Assembly (NCBI GenBank): GCA_046295215.1
Contig: JBKBNP010000021.1
Coordinates: 1 to 64,000, forward strand
Origin: Szabonella sp046295215
GTDB taxonomy: Bacteria; Pseudomonadota; Alphaproteobacteria; Rhodobacterales; Rhodobacteraceae
Length of the DNA: 64,000 nucleotides
Reading direction: 5' to 3'
The notes beneath the pieces are model-generated. The model had not been told where the DNA came from and did no database searches. It worked only from the letters and a program-made list of their open reading frames with translations. Made by a program: the position numbers and the translations under genes. Of the stretch, positions 44,277-53,468 are shown one piece after another (positions within the stretch are counted from its first letter, which is position 1; every line of letters starts with the position of its first letter).

Positions 44277-45554
44277 ATGAAAAATGCCGATGTAGCCCGC
44301 CGCCGCGATGCCGCAATCTCTCGCGGGGTCGGCATGATGACGCAGATCTATGTGGATCGCGCGCTGAATTCTGAGGTCTGGGATATAGAGGGCAACCGCT
44401 ATATCGACTTCGCCGCCGGGATTGCCGTGGTCAATACCGGCCATTGCCATCCCCGCGTCATGGCCGCCGTGACCGAACAGATGGGCCGGTTCACCCATAC
44501 CTGCCATCAGGTCATGCCCTATGAGAATTACATCCGGCTGGCCGAACGGCTGAATGACAAGGTGCCGGGCGATTTCACCAAGAAAACCATCTTTGTCACC
44601 ACCGGGGCGGAGGCCTGCGAGAATGCGGTCAAGATCGCCCGTATCGCGACAGGCCGCAATGCCGTCATCGCCTTTGGCGGCGGTTTCCATGGCCGGACCT
44701 TCATGGGGATGAGCCTGACCGGCAAGGTGGAGCCCTATAAAAAGGGCTTCGGCGCGATGATGCCGGATGTGTTCCACGTCCCCTTCCCGATGGGACCGCA
44801 TGGCATTTCCACGGCGGATGCGATGAAGGGGCTGGAAAAGCTGTTCAAGGCCGATCTGGACCCGGCCCGGGTTGCCGCGATCATCTTTGAACCGGTGCAG
44901 GGCGAAGGCGGCTTCTACCCCGCGCCTGCCGATCTGGTGCGCGGCATCCGCAAGCTTTGTGACGATCATGGCATCGTGATGATCGCGGATGAGGTGCAGA
45001 CCGGCTTTGCCCGCACCGGCGCGCTGCTCGCGATGGAAGCCTATGGCGTCGCTGCCGACCTGACGACAATGGCCAAGGGGCTGGCGGGCGGCTTGCCACT
45101 GGCCGCTGTCACCGGGCGCGCGGATCTGATGGATGCCGCCAATCCTGGCGGTCTCGGTGGCACCTATGCGGGCAACCCCTTGGGCATTGCCGCCGCAAAT
45201 GCGGTGCTGGACGTGATCGAGGATGAAGATCTCTGTGCGCGGGCCAATGAGCTTGGCTCCCGGCTCAAGCAGAAGCTGGAGGAAATCCGCGCCACCACGC
45301 CCGAGATCATCGACATCCGAGGCCCCGGTTTCATGGTGGCGGTGGAATTCGCCAATCCCGACAGCAAGGAGCCCGATGCAGGCTTCACGAACCGCGTGCG
45401 GCTGGAGGCGCAGAAACGCGGGCTGATCCTGCTGACCTGCGGGGTTTACGGCAATGTCGTGCGCTTCCTTGCCCCGATCACCATTCCCGACGCGCATTTC
45501 GCCGAAGCGATGGAGATCCTGGAGGCTTCGGTCGCTGCCGCACGGCAGGGCTGA
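44277..45554 (+). CDS. gabT: 4-aminobutyrate--2-oxoglutarate aminotransferase
   Basis: A 425-residue class III PLP aminotransferase. The lysine in TTMAKGLAGGLPL carries PLP, MIADEVQTGFARTG is the family acid motif, and TGAEACENAVKIAR and GGFHGRTFMGMSLTGK fit GabT. Start at the ATG at 44277 after GAGG at seven bases. It makes succinate semialdehyde from GABA; no gabD is adjacent. Confidence 0.9.
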   Translation: MKNADVARRRDAAISRGVGMMTQIYVDRALNSEVWDIEGNRYIDFAAGIAVVNTGHCHPRVMAAVTEQMGRFTHTCHQVMPYENYIRLAERLNDKVPGDFTKKTIFVTTGAEACENAVKIARIATGRNAVIAFGGGFHGRTFMGMSLTGKVEPYKKGFGAMMPDVFHVPFPMGPHGISTADAMKGLEKLFKADLDPARVAAIIFEPVQGEGGFYPAPADLVRGIRKLCDDHGIVMIADEVQTGFARTGALLAMEAYGVAADLTTMAKGLAGGLPLAAVTGRADLMDAANPGGLGGTYAGNPLGIAAANAVLDVIEDEDLCARANELGSRLKQKLEEIRATTPEIIDIRGPGFMVAVEFANPDSKEPDAGFTNRVRLEAQKRGLILLTCGVYGNVVRFLAPITIPDAHFAEAMEILEASVAAARQG

Positions 45555-45589
45555 CGGGGGGCCGCGCGGATCGGTCGAAAGGTCGGGGG

Positions 45590-45994
45590 ATGTTGCTCTA
45601 TACCACGGTCGGAACCAATGACCTGCCCCGCGCGGTCGCTTTCTATGACGCGATCTTCGATGTGCTGGGCCACGCCCGGCTGCCCGACTGGGCCGATGGC
45701 TGGGCCGCCTGGGGCGAGGATTACGATGCCGGGTTCAGCTTCTGCCTCTGTCCCGCCTTCGACGGGCAGGCCGCCACGCCCGGCAATGGCACGATGTTCG
45801 CCTTTCGCGCAAAAAGCGCCGCCGAGGTCCGGCAGATCCACGCGGCGGGGTTGGCCCATGGCGGAGAGGACGCAGGCGCCCCCGGAACGCGGGTGGACTA
45901 CGGCCCGGCGTTCTTCGTGGCCTATCTGCGCGATCCCGATGGCAACAAGCTTGCGGCGGTCTTTCACCGCCATGACCCTGCACTGGAGGGTTGA
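45590..45994 (+). CDS. VOC-family (glyoxalase/bleomycin-type) protein
   Basis: A 134-residue vicinal oxygen chelate protein with the two beta-alpha-beta-beta-beta halves, VGTNDLPRAVAFYDAIF in the first and AYLRDPDGNKLAAVFH in the second. Substrate unknown. Follows gabT by 35 bases. Confidence 0.85.
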   Translation: MLLYTTVGTNDLPRAVAFYDAIFDVLGHARLPDWADGWAAWGEDYDAGFSFCLCPAFDGQAATPGNGTMFAFRAKSAAEVRQIHAAGLAHGGEDAGAPGTRVDYGPAFFVAYLRDPDGNKLAAVFHRHDPALEG

Positions 45995-46259
45995 GGACCG
46001 CCCCTTGAGCGCGGTCCGGCGCGTGGGTGACGCGCGCATCCGCCGCAGATCCGGCATAAAGCTGCGCAACGCCGCTGCTGCAAGCCATTCGGCACACCGG
46101 CCCGAGGACACAATCGCGCCGCTCTCCCCCTCGGGCTCGGCGGAAATCCACCCGCCCGGGCCCTCCTGCGGCGGGTTCTCGCTCGCCGACTCATTTTGAG
46201 GAACTGAAAGTGCCGCTGAACGGTTATGACAGCACCACGCAACAAAGCGAGACAGTTCC

Positions 46260-46520
46260 ATGAAAAAATTCTTCCTGATGCTTCCGATTCTCGGCCTCGG
46301 CCTGGCTGCATGTGAAACGCCCGGCCAGAACGCGGCCGTGGGCGCTCTGGGCGGTGCTGCCGTCGGCGCCGCCGTGTCCTCCGGCAGCGACCGCACCCGG
46401 GGCGCGCTGATCGGCGCGGCTGCCGGTGTCGCCGCCTCCACCCTGATCGGACCTGCGCCGCAACAGGGCCAGTGCTACTATCGCAACTCGCGGGGCGAGC
46501 GGTTCATCGCCGCCTGCTGA
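46260..46520 (+). CDS. Small glycine-zipper lipoprotein
   Basis: An 86-residue lipoprotein: signal peptide with lipobox LAAC, then a glycine-zipper stretch (AVGALGGAAVGAAVSS, GALIGAAAGVAAS) resembling OsmB/YMGG-type domains, and a short Cys-containing tail (GQCYYRN, AAC). A member of a widespread group of envelope lipoproteins. It precedes a strong hairpin. Confidence 0.8.
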   Translation: MKKFFLMLPILGLGLAACETPGQNAAVGALGGAAVGAAVSSGSDRTRGALIGAAAGVAASTLIGPAPQQGQCYYRNSRGERFIAAC

Positions 46521-46542
46521 CAGCGCGTCGCGCAAAAGAAAG

Positions 46543-46572
46543 GGACAACCGGAGGCGCTCCTCCGGTTGTCC
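46543..46572. terminator. Strong hairpin after the lipoprotein gene
   Basis: A perfect 13-bp stem (GGACAACCGGAGG / CCTCCGGTTGTCC, tetraloop CGCT) begins 22 bases after the lipoprotein stop. It lacks a T tract but is the strongest stem in the region. Confidence 0.65.
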
Positions 46573-46670
46573 AGCCGACCCAGAGACGGGTCAAAGACCG
46601 GCGGTGCGGCTTGGCTCTGCCGCACCGGAAGGCTACAAGATCAGGATCCGCCCCGTCCTGATGGTCCTTG

Positions 46671-47450
46671 ATGCCCCCCTTTCCCCCAACGGAAAACCTG
46701 CCCCCGATCGCGGCGCACAGTGCCAGCGCGCCGGGCGGAATCGTGCTGGAGGGCGCGAGCCTGCGCCTTTCGGGGCGCGAAGTTCTGTCAGGGCTGACGC
46801 TGCGGCTGACCGAGCCCCGCATCGCGATCCTTGGCCGGAACGGGTCGGGCAAGACCTCGTTCCTGCGGCTGGTCGCAGGGCTTGTTGTGCCGGACAGCGG
46901 CACGGTGCGCATCGACGGACGCGACCCCGCCCACGACCGCAAGGCCATGCTGTCGCGCATCGGCATCCTGTTCCAGAACCCCGACCACCAGATCATCTTT
47001 CCCACCGTGGCCGAGGAGCTGGCCTTCGGCCTGATCCAGCAGGGCCAGACGCGCGAGGGGGCGGGCGCGCAGGTCCGTGCCCTTCTGACCGCCGAGGGCC
47101 GCGCGCATTGGGAAACCGCCCCGGTCACGGCGCTGTCGCAGGGCCAGCGCCAGATGCTCTGCCTCATGGCGGTGCTTGCCATGGAACCGGCAACGATCCT
47201 ACTGGATGAACCCTTTGCCGGGCTCGACCTGCCCACGCGCGCACGGCTGCGCCGCAAGCTTGCGGCCCTTGCACAACAGACCGTCACCATCACCCATGAC
47301 CCGGCCGAAATCACCGGCCATGACCGCGCGATCTGGATCGAGGCGGGGCGCATCCATGCCGACGGCCCGGCGGCAGAGGTCGCCGCAGCCTTCACCGAAG
47401 CCATGACCCGCGAGGGCGAAGCAGATGCTGACACTCACCTCGACGCATGA
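46671..47450 (+). CDS. bioM: Biotin ECF transporter ATPase BioM
   Basis: A 259-residue energy-coupling-factor ATPase. Walker A GRNGSGKTS, Q-loop FQNPDHQIIFPTV (an ECF-typical stretch), signature LSQGQRQM, Walker B ILLDEPF. It starts the bioMNY operon; the ATG at 46671 follows a TTG that is an equally possible start, without a clear Shine-Dalgarno. Overlaps bioN by 26 bases. Confidence 0.9.
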   Translation: MPPFPPTENLPPIAAHSASAPGGIVLEGASLRLSGREVLSGLTLRLTEPRIAILGRNGSGKTSFLRLVAGLVVPDSGTVRIDGRDPAHDRKAMLSRIGILFQNPDHQIIFPTVAEELAFGLIQQGQTREGAGAQVRALLTAEGRAHWETAPVTALSQGQRQMLCLMAVLAMEPATILLDEPFAGLDLPTRARLRRKLAALAQQTVTITHDPAEITGHDRAIWIEAGRIHADGPAAEVAAAFTEAMTREGEADADTHLDA

Positions 47451-48018
47451 CACCCCGCTGCACCGCCTGCCCGCCTCGGCCAAGCTCGGGGCGCTGGCAC
47501 TGGCGACGCTGATCCTGATGGCGCTGCCTTCGGCGGGCGCGGTCTGGGGGGCGGCGGGGCTGGTGGCGGGGCTGCATCTGGGGCTGGGGCGCGGATTCGC
47601 GCTGGAGGCGGCGCGCGCGCTGCGCCCGCTCTGGCCGTTTCTCGTGATTCTGGCGCTCTGGCATCTGTGGACGGCAGAGCCTGCGCAGGGCGCGTTGATC
47701 GCAGGACGGCTGCTGACGGCGGTGGCGCTGGCCAATCTGGTGACGATGACAACCCGGCTTGACGCGATGATCGCGCTGGTGGAACGGCTCGCCTGGCCCG
47801 TTGCGAGGCTCTTGCCCCCCCGTCGGCTGGCGCTCGCCTTTGCGCTGGTCATCCGTTTCACGCCAGTCCTTATGGACAAGGCGACCCGTTTGGGGCAGGC
47901 ATGGCGCGCGCGCTCGGCCCGCCGCCGGAACCCGCGTCTCGTGCTGCCTCTCATGCTTGCCGCCATCGACGATGCCGAGCAGGTGGCCGAGGCGATCCGG
48001 GCCCGGGGCGGGATCTGA
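47425..48018 (+). CDS. bioN: Biotin ECF transporter transmembrane protein BioN
   Basis: A 197-residue EcfT-family membrane protein with several helices and two Ala-Arg-x coupling motifs (ARS in WRARSARRR and ARG in AIRARGG), which contact the ATPase. Lies between bioM and bioY; overlap with bioM indicates coupling. Confidence 0.9.
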   Translation: MLTLTSTHDTPLHRLPASAKLGALALATLILMALPSAGAVWGAAGLVAGLHLGLGRGFALEAARALRPLWPFLVILALWHLWTAEPAQGALIAGRLLTAVALANLVTMTTRLDAMIALVERLAWPVARLLPPRRLALAFALVIRFTPVLMDKATRLGQAWRARSARRRNPRLVLPLMLAAIDDAEQVAEAIRARGGI

Positions 48019-48032
48019 CACTGGCGGCGGGA

Positions 48033-48066
48033 GCCTCCGGCGGAGGTATTTGGGCCAGGATGAAAT
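48033..48066 (+). terminator. Intergenic element between bioN and bioY
   Basis: GCCTCCGGCGGAGGTATTT followed by GGGCCAGGATGAAA, a near-identical copy of the reverse complement of the element at 55802-55834. CCTCC-GGC-GGAGG forms a small stem. It follows the bioN stop by 14 bases and precedes the bioY start by 22. Confidence 0.6.
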
Positions 48067-48087
48067 GACACAGCGGAAGGCCGGAAT

Positions 48088-48633
48088 ATGGAACGCAATC
48101 TGACCCTGATCGCCCTCTTTGCGGCGCTGATCGCGGTTCTGGGCCTTGTGCCGCAGATCACGCTGGCAACCGGCGTGCCGATCACGGCGCAGAGCCTTGG
48201 CGTCATGCTCTGCGGCACGGTGCTGGGGGCGCGGCGCGGGGCGCTGGCGGTGCTGTTGTTCGTGGCGCTGGTGGCACTTGGACTGCCGATCCTGTCGGGG
48301 GGGCGCGGCGGGCTGGGCGTCTTTGCCTCCCCCACCGCCGGGTTTGTGCTGGGCTTTCCGGTGGCTGCCTTCGTGGCGGGGCTGATCGTTGAAAAATGGC
48401 GCGTTTCCATCGGGATCGCGGCCTTTGCCGGGGCGCTGATCGGCGGGGTCGGGGTGCTTTACCTGTTCGGCATCACCGGAATGGCGCTGATGCTGGGCAA
48501 GAGCTGGCCTGCCGCGGCCGTGCTGGTCGGGGCCTATGTTCCGGGTGACCTCATCAAGACGGTGCTGGCGGCGGGGCTGACGCAAGGGCTGGCACGCCTG
48601 CGCCCTGCGGCGCTGCTGTCGCGACCACAGTGA
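48088..48633 (+). CDS. bioY: Biotin transporter substrate-binding subunit BioY
   Basis: A 181-residue integral membrane S-component of the ECF biotin transporter, with six helices. The family pattern VPITAQSLGVMLCGTVLGARRG and SPTAGFVLGFPVAAF are present. It completes bioMNY as in Rhodobacter capsulatus. Confidence 0.93.
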   Translation: MERNLTLIALFAALIAVLGLVPQITLATGVPITAQSLGVMLCGTVLGARRGALAVLLFVALVALGLPILSGGRGGLGVFASPTAGFVLGFPVAAFVAGLIVEKWRVSIGIAAFAGALIGGVGVLYLFGITGMALMLGKSWPAAAVLVGAYVPGDLIKTVLAAGLTQGLARLRPAALLSRPQ

Positions 48634-48672
48634 CGGACCGCGCAGGTTGCCGCACAAAGGGGGCGGAACGCG

Positions 48673-48697
48673 AAAGGCCCCCGCTTTCGCGGAGGCC
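48673..48697 (-). terminator. Probable terminator of tRNA-Asp
   Basis: GGCCTCCGC-GAAA-GCGGGGGCC on the minus strand, a 9-bp stem with one G-U pair and a GNRA tetraloop, followed by TTTCG, 14 bases after the tRNA 3' end. Confidence 0.65.
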
Positions 48698-48710
48698 CTG
48701 CGGGACGATC

Positions 48711-48787
48711 TGGCGCGGTTGACGGGGCTCGAACCCGCGACCCCCGGCGTGACAGGCCGGTACTCTAACCAACTGAGCTACAACCGC
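48711..48787 (-). tRNA. tRNA-Asp (GTC)
   Basis: A 77-base cloverleaf: acceptor GCGGTTG / CAACCGC, D arm GCTC...GAGT, anticodon arm CCGGC-CTGTCAC-GCCGG with anticodon GTC, T arm GCGGG-TTCGAGC-CCCGT, and an encoded CCA. Confidence 0.96.
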
Positions 48788-49797
48788 GCGGTCTGATCGT
48801 GAGCGGTCTGATAGAGAAGCCCCGGGGGGACGTCAAGCGGACAAATCGAAAATCCGTCCCCCCGCGGCAAGCCGGATCCGGGCTTGGCCTGATGCCGTCC
48901 CGGGCAGGCAGGATGCGACGGATCTGCGACCCGGGCAGAGCGGGCGCCCTTTGTCTGCCGCTCCTCCTGCCCGGCAATGCCATGGCGGGTGCAAGGCCTG
49001 AACCCGCTTGCCCGGCGGTCAGACTTCCGCTGCGCAGCGTTGAGGGGCGGAAACACCGTGGGCAAACTGGCCAGCATGATCGAGGTCAGTGTTGGATCGC
49101 TGATCTGTCCCGATCCAGAGCTGGTCGATACGATTTCCAGACCGGCACCTTCCGAGCGGGTCAGGGCAAACCCGGTGCTGATGAGGCAGTTGCAGGCTGG
49201 TTTCCCGCCCCTGAGCGAAGCCGGGCCTCGGGGCCGGAACGCTTGAGAGAGATATTCTCCTCAATGCCCTGGCACGCTCTGAGAGTGGCGAAAGACCGCG
49301 ATTGCTGGAACGCTCTCCATAACAGCCGCGCGGCTTGGCAGGGCAAGGGCGTTCGGCAGTTTTTCCGGCCATCGCCGGGCGGGTGCCGAACCCCGGCCAG
49401 ATCCGCATGTCACCTTCCGGGCTTTGCGTCCGACGATGCACTCCCGCTTGCCCCCCTGACGAGCCTGGCTCTCCTTTGCCCCGAGGCCGGTCGTGCGGTT
49501 CCCGCAGCACGGCCGAAAAGTCAACCGACATGCCCCTTTGGCTTCAGCAGCCTCGAACCCGCCGGTGCCGTCCTTGCGTCCCGCGCGGTTGCCCCAAGGC
49601 CAAGGGTCCGCCCCTGTGGCCCGACGATCTTGCCCCCTCGCCTGTTCCGGGCCTCGGCAGTATAAGTGATCGTCCCGCCCTTGCGCGGGAAAACAACGTG
49701 GCCATGCAATCCCTGACGCGGGCGAAAATCGCCTTGCCATGCCGGGTCGGGCCATCCGAGACAGTCAGGAACGGAAGAAATCGGGAAAAGATCCGCA
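48788..49797. other. 1-kb stretch without a recognised gene
   Basis: Between tRNA-Asp and dusA. Several frames are open on both strands but use rare codons and have no convincing start or family match. One short + frame (48977-49246) contains GKLASMIEVSVGSLICPDPE, which looks more coding-like but is not identifiable. No integrase, repeat or tRNA fragment is seen. Confidence 0.65.
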
Positions 49798-50817
49798 ATG
49801 CCAGAAAGCACCCAAGCGGTTGAAGCAGAAAGAAAGTCCAGGGACGGCAAGGCCCATCGGCTGAGTGTCGCGCCGATGATGGACTGGACCGACCGCCATT
49901 GCCGAGTCTTTCACCGCGCCATGACGCGCCGCGCGATGCTCTATACCGAAATGGTGACAGCCCCTGCCGTGATCCACGGCGCCCGCGCAAGGTTGCTGGA
50001 CTTCCACGCGGTCGAACAGCCGGTCGCGCTGCAACTCGGCGGGTCGGACCCGCGCGAACTGGCCGAGGCAACGAAGATTGCCGCTGCATGGGGCTATGAC
50101 GAGATCAACCTCAATGTCGGCTGCCCGTCGGACCGGGTGCAGTCGGGCTGTTTCGGCGCGGTGCTGATGGAACGGCCCGGGCTGGTGGCCGACTGTGTGG
50201 CCGCGATGATGGGCGAAAGCCCGGTGCCGGTGACCGTGAAATGCCGCATCGGCGTCGATGACCAGACGCCGGAGGAGGTGCTGCCCGATTTCATCGACCG
50301 GGTGAGCCGCGCGGGTGTTTCCCATTTCATCATCCATGCGCGCAAAGCCTGGCTCAAGGGTCTCAGCCCCAAGGAGAACCGCGAGATACCGCCGCTGGAC
50401 TATCCGCTTGTCCTGCGGATGAAGCGGGAGTTTCCCGACCTCACGATCTGCCTCAACGGCGGGGTGACGACGCTTGCGCAGGCAGAGGCGCTGCTGGCCG
50501 GGGGCGTTGACGGGGTGATGGTGGGGCGCGCGGCCTATCACGAACCGGCTGCCGTGCTGATCGGGGCCGACCGGCTCTGGGGAGAGGATTTTGCCCCGGA
50601 TCCGATGGCGGTGGTGCAGACGATGCGTCCCCATATCGCGGACCATCTGGCGGCGGGCGGGCGGCTGCATCAGGTCACGCGCCACATGCTTGGCCTGTTC
50701 CACGGCAAACCGGGCGCGCGCGGCTGGCGGCGGGTGCTGTCGGAACGCGCCTCGCGCGACGGGGCGGGGCTGGACGTGCTGGATCTGGCGCTGGAACAGG
50801 TCACTGCGGCGGCCTAG
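49798..50817 (+). CDS. dusA: tRNA-dihydrouridine synthase A
   Basis: A 339-residue flavoprotein. N-terminal VAPMMDWTDRHCR and the active-site cysteine in NLNVGCPSDRVQ are present, with HARKAWLKGLSPKENREIPPLDY and the final helical RNA-binding domain of DusA. Makes dihydrouridine at positions 20/20a of tRNA. The start fits the ATG at 49798. Confidence 0.94.
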   Translation: MPESTQAVEAERKSRDGKAHRLSVAPMMDWTDRHCRVFHRAMTRRAMLYTEMVTAPAVIHGARARLLDFHAVEQPVALQLGGSDPRELAEATKIAAAWGYDEINLNVGCPSDRVQSGCFGAVLMERPGLVADCVAAMMGESPVPVTVKCRIGVDDQTPEEVLPDFIDRVSRAGVSHFIIHARKAWLKGLSPKENREIPPLDYPLVLRMKREFPDLTICLNGGVTTLAQAEALLAGGVDGVMVGRAAYHEPAAVLIGADRLWGEDFAPDPMAVVQTMRPHIADHLAAGGRLHQVTRHMLGLFHGKPGARGWRRVLSERASRDGAGLDVLDLALEQVTAAA

Positions 50818-50897
50818 CACGGTTGCCTCCCGCGTCCCTCTGGCCCTTTCCCATCGCGCGGTCTATGGCTTGGCGGAATATCGTCAGGGAGACTGCG

Positions 50898-51716
50898 ATG
50901 CCGGATCTGCCAACACTCCTGCCAATGGTGGCCCTGCTTCTGGTGATCGGGGCCTTTGCCGGGGTCATTGCGGGGCTTCTGGGGGTGGGCGGCGGCATCG
51001 TTCTGGTGCCTGCCTTCTTCTACATGTTCGGCCATCTGGGCTATGGCTCGGCGCAGCTGATGCAGGTCTGCCTTGCCACATCGCTGGCCACCATCGTCGT
51101 GACCTCGGCGCGCTCGGTGATGTCGCATCACAAGCGCGGTGCGGTGGATTGGGAGGTGCTGCGCGGCTGGTGGCCCTATATCGCCTTCGGGGCGGCCTTG
51201 GGGATGCTGACGGCGGCGCAGTTGCGGTCGATCACCCTGCAGGCGATCTTTGGCGTTCTGGCACTGATCGCGGGCCTCTACATGGCCTTCGGGCGGTCAC
51301 ATTGGCGGCTCGGCTCCGAAATGCCGAAGGGCGCAAGGCGGGCGGGCATCGGCGGGGCGGTCGGGTTCTTTTCGGTGCTGATGGGCATTGGCGGCGGGTC
51401 GTTCGGCGTGCCGGTGATGAGCCTTTACAACATGGCGATCCACCGGGCCGTGGCGACGGCGGCGGGCTTCGGGCTCATCATCGCGGTGCCTTCGGTCATT
51501 GGATTCCTGCTCCTGAAAATCGACGCGCCCCCCCCCTATTCCATCGGCGCAGTGAACCTGCCCGCCTTCGGCATCGTCATCGCGATGACGCTGTTGACCG
51601 CGCCCCTTGGCGTGCGGCTTGCGCATTGGATGGACCCGGCCCCGCTGAAACGCGCCTTTGCCGTGTTCATCACGCTGGTCGCGCTCAACATGCTGCGCAA
51701 GGTGGCGGGGTTCTGA
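50898..51716 (+). CDS. TauE/SafE family sulfite exporter
   Basis: A 272-residue membrane protein with about eight helices in two halves; GVIAGLLGVGGGIVLVPAFF and MGIGGGSFGVPVMSLYNM are the duplicated TauE/SafE glycine motifs. The substrate may be sulfite, sulfonate or another anion. ATG at 50898 with GGGAG six bases upstream. Confidence 0.88.
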   Translation: MPDLPTLLPMVALLLVIGAFAGVIAGLLGVGGGIVLVPAFFYMFGHLGYGSAQLMQVCLATSLATIVVTSARSVMSHHKRGAVDWEVLRGWWPYIAFGAALGMLTAAQLRSITLQAIFGVLALIAGLYMAFGRSHWRLGSEMPKGARRAGIGGAVGFFSVLMGIGGGSFGVPVMSLYNMAIHRAVATAAGFGLIIAVPSVIGFLLLKIDAPPPYSIGAVNLPAFGIVIAMTLLTAPLGVRLAHWMDPAPLKRAFAVFITLVALNMLRKVAGF

Positions 51717-51825
51717 CACCCCTGCCCCGTCCTCCCGCCCCGACCCTGCGTCCCGGCCCGCACGATTTCACGCTTGCACTTCGCGCCCCATCCGCAAGGA
51801 TGATCGCTCAAGCATGGAGGCGCAG

Positions 51826-52785
51826 ATGACGGACCGGCAGTTCAACCAACCTCTCGGCGGCAATGACATGCCGCGCTTCGGCGGGCCTGCCACGATGATG
51901 CGCCTGCCGACACAGGACACGGCCGAAGGGCTGGACGCCTGTTTCATCGGCATTCCCATGGATATCGGCACCTCCAACCGCCCCGGCACGCGCCTTGGCC
52001 CCCGCCAGATCCGCGATGAAAGCCGGATGCTGCGCCCCTACAACATGGCGACCGGCGCCGCCCCTTTTGATCATCTGCAGGTGGCCGACATTGGCGATGT
52101 GGCGATCAACACCTTCGATCTGAAGAAATCGGTGGACATCATCACCGAGCATTATCGCGGCGTGCTGGCCCATGGCGCGGTGCCCTTGACGCTGGGGGGC
52201 GACCACACGCTGACCTGGCCCATCCTGCGCGCGATCAAGGACCGCCACGGCCCTGTCGCGCTGATCCATGTCGATGCCCATGCCGACATCAATGACACGA
52301 TGTTCGGCGAAAAGGTCGCCCATGGCTGCCCCTTCCGACGCGCCTGGGAGGATGGCTGTCTGCAAAACGACAAGGTGTTCCAGATCGGGCTGCGCGGCAC
52401 CGGCTACGGCCCTGACGATTTCGACTGGGGCCGTGACAAAGGCTGGACCGTGGTGCAGGCTGAAGACTGCTGGCACCGCTCGCTCGCCCCCCTGATGGCC
52501 GACATCCGCGCAAAGATCGGCGCGGCACCGGTCTATCTGACCTTCGACATCGACAGCCTCGATCCGGCCTTCGCGCCCGGCACCGGCACGGTGGAACCCG
52601 GCGGCCTGACGATCTGGCAGGGGCTGGAGATCGTGCGCGGCTGCGCGGGGCTGAACCTTGTCGGCGGCGATCTGGTGGAGGTGTCGCCCCCCTACGACCC
52701 CTCGGGCAATACCGCGATGGTGGCGGCAAACCTGCTCTATGAAATGCTCTGCGTCCTGCCCGGTGTCCCGCAGAAACGCCCCTGA
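51826..52785 (+). CDS. Ureohydrolase, guanidinobutyrase/agmatinase
   Basis: A 319-residue Mn-dependent ureohydrolase. Metal ligands are in LGGDHTLTW, HVDAHADIND and TFDIDSLDPAFAPGTGT. The N-terminal NQPLGGNDMPRFGGPATMMR and C-terminal YEMLCVLPGV match guanidinobutyrase (GbuA) more closely than SpeB, including the length. It would release urea and GABA from 4-guanidinobutyrate, or putrescine from agmatine. ATG at 51826 follows GGAGG by five bases; the ATG at 51814 is an alternative. Confidence 0.85.
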   Translation: MTDRQFNQPLGGNDMPRFGGPATMMRLPTQDTAEGLDACFIGIPMDIGTSNRPGTRLGPRQIRDESRMLRPYNMATGAAPFDHLQVADIGDVAINTFDLKKSVDIITEHYRGVLAHGAVPLTLGGDHTLTWPILRAIKDRHGPVALIHVDAHADINDTMFGEKVAHGCPFRRAWEDGCLQNDKVFQIGLRGTGYGPDDFDWGRDKGWTVVQAEDCWHRSLAPLMADIRAKIGAAPVYLTFDIDSLDPAFAPGTGTVEPGGLTIWQGLEIVRGCAGLNLVGGDLVEVSPPYDPSGNTAMVAANLLYEMLCVLPGVPQKRP

Positions 52786-52850
52786 TGATTTGCCTTCGCC
52801 GCCCTGCCGGGCTAGCTTGAACCCCGTTCAGGGCAAGGCAAGGGCAGGAC

Positions 52851-53468
52851 ATGGCCGAAAAGATCAGCAAGACCGACAAGCGGCGCGAGGAGTTGCGCCT
52901 GCGCCTGATCGAGATTGCCGAGGCGCGAATCGCGGGCGAGGGCCTCGCCTCGGTCAAGGCGCGTGATCTGGCGAAGGAAGCCGATTGCGCGGTCGGCGCC
53001 ATCTATAACGTGTTCACCGATCTCAACGGCCTTGTCATGGCGGTGAACGGGCGCACCTTCCGCAAGCTCGGGGCCTATGTGTCCGAAACGGTGGCGGCGC
53101 GCGACCATGCCCGCGCGCAGGACCAGCTCATCACCATGTCGCTGGCCTATCTGCATTTTGCCGAAAGCAACACGAACCTCTGGCGCGCGCTGTTCGATCT
53201 GGAAATGTCCACCGAAATGGACGTGCCGCACTGGTATCTGGCCGAACTCGGCAAGCTTTTCGCCCAGATCTCGGCCCCCATCGCCCGGATCTTTCCCGAC
53301 TGGTCGCATGAACGGGTCGACCTGATGACCCGCACGCTCTTCTCCTCGGTCCATGGAATCGTGCTTCTGGGCCTGCAACGGCGGATCTCCGGGGTTCCGC
53401 TGGACCGGATCGAGGCGATGATCGCCCTCCTGCTTTCGAACGTAGCGTCACAAGCAGAAAATTTCTGA
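52851..53468 (+). CDS. TetR/AcrR-family regulator
   Basis: A 205-residue regulator. The N-terminal helix-turn-helix with KARDLAKEADCAVGAIYNVFTDLNGL is TetR-like; the C-terminal ligand-binding domain has a WHG-type pattern (TNLWRALFDLE, MTRTLFSSVHGIVLLG). It sits 101 bases upstream of pspA and its stop codon is the first base triplet of a TGAAC-N3-GTTCA palindrome. It probably represses the pspA-yiaAB operon and itself. Confidence 0.85.
   Translation: MAEKISKTDKRREELRLRLIEIAEARIAGEGLASVKARDLAKEADCAVGAIYNVFTDLNGLVMAVNGRTFRKLGAYVSETVAARDHARAQDQLITMSLAYLHFAESNTNLWRALFDLEMSTEMDVPHWYLAELGKLFAQISAPIARIFPDWSHERVDLMTRTLFSSVHGIVLLGLQRRISGVPLDRIEAMIALLLSNVASQAENF

Noticed and set aside
48634..48790. 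Integration site at tRNA-Asp
   Set aside because: No integrase gene and no repeat of the tRNA 3' end was seen nearby.
48977..49246. An 89-codon + frame with a coding-like middle
   Set aside because: No Shine-Dalgarno, no known relative; kept only as a remark on the gap.
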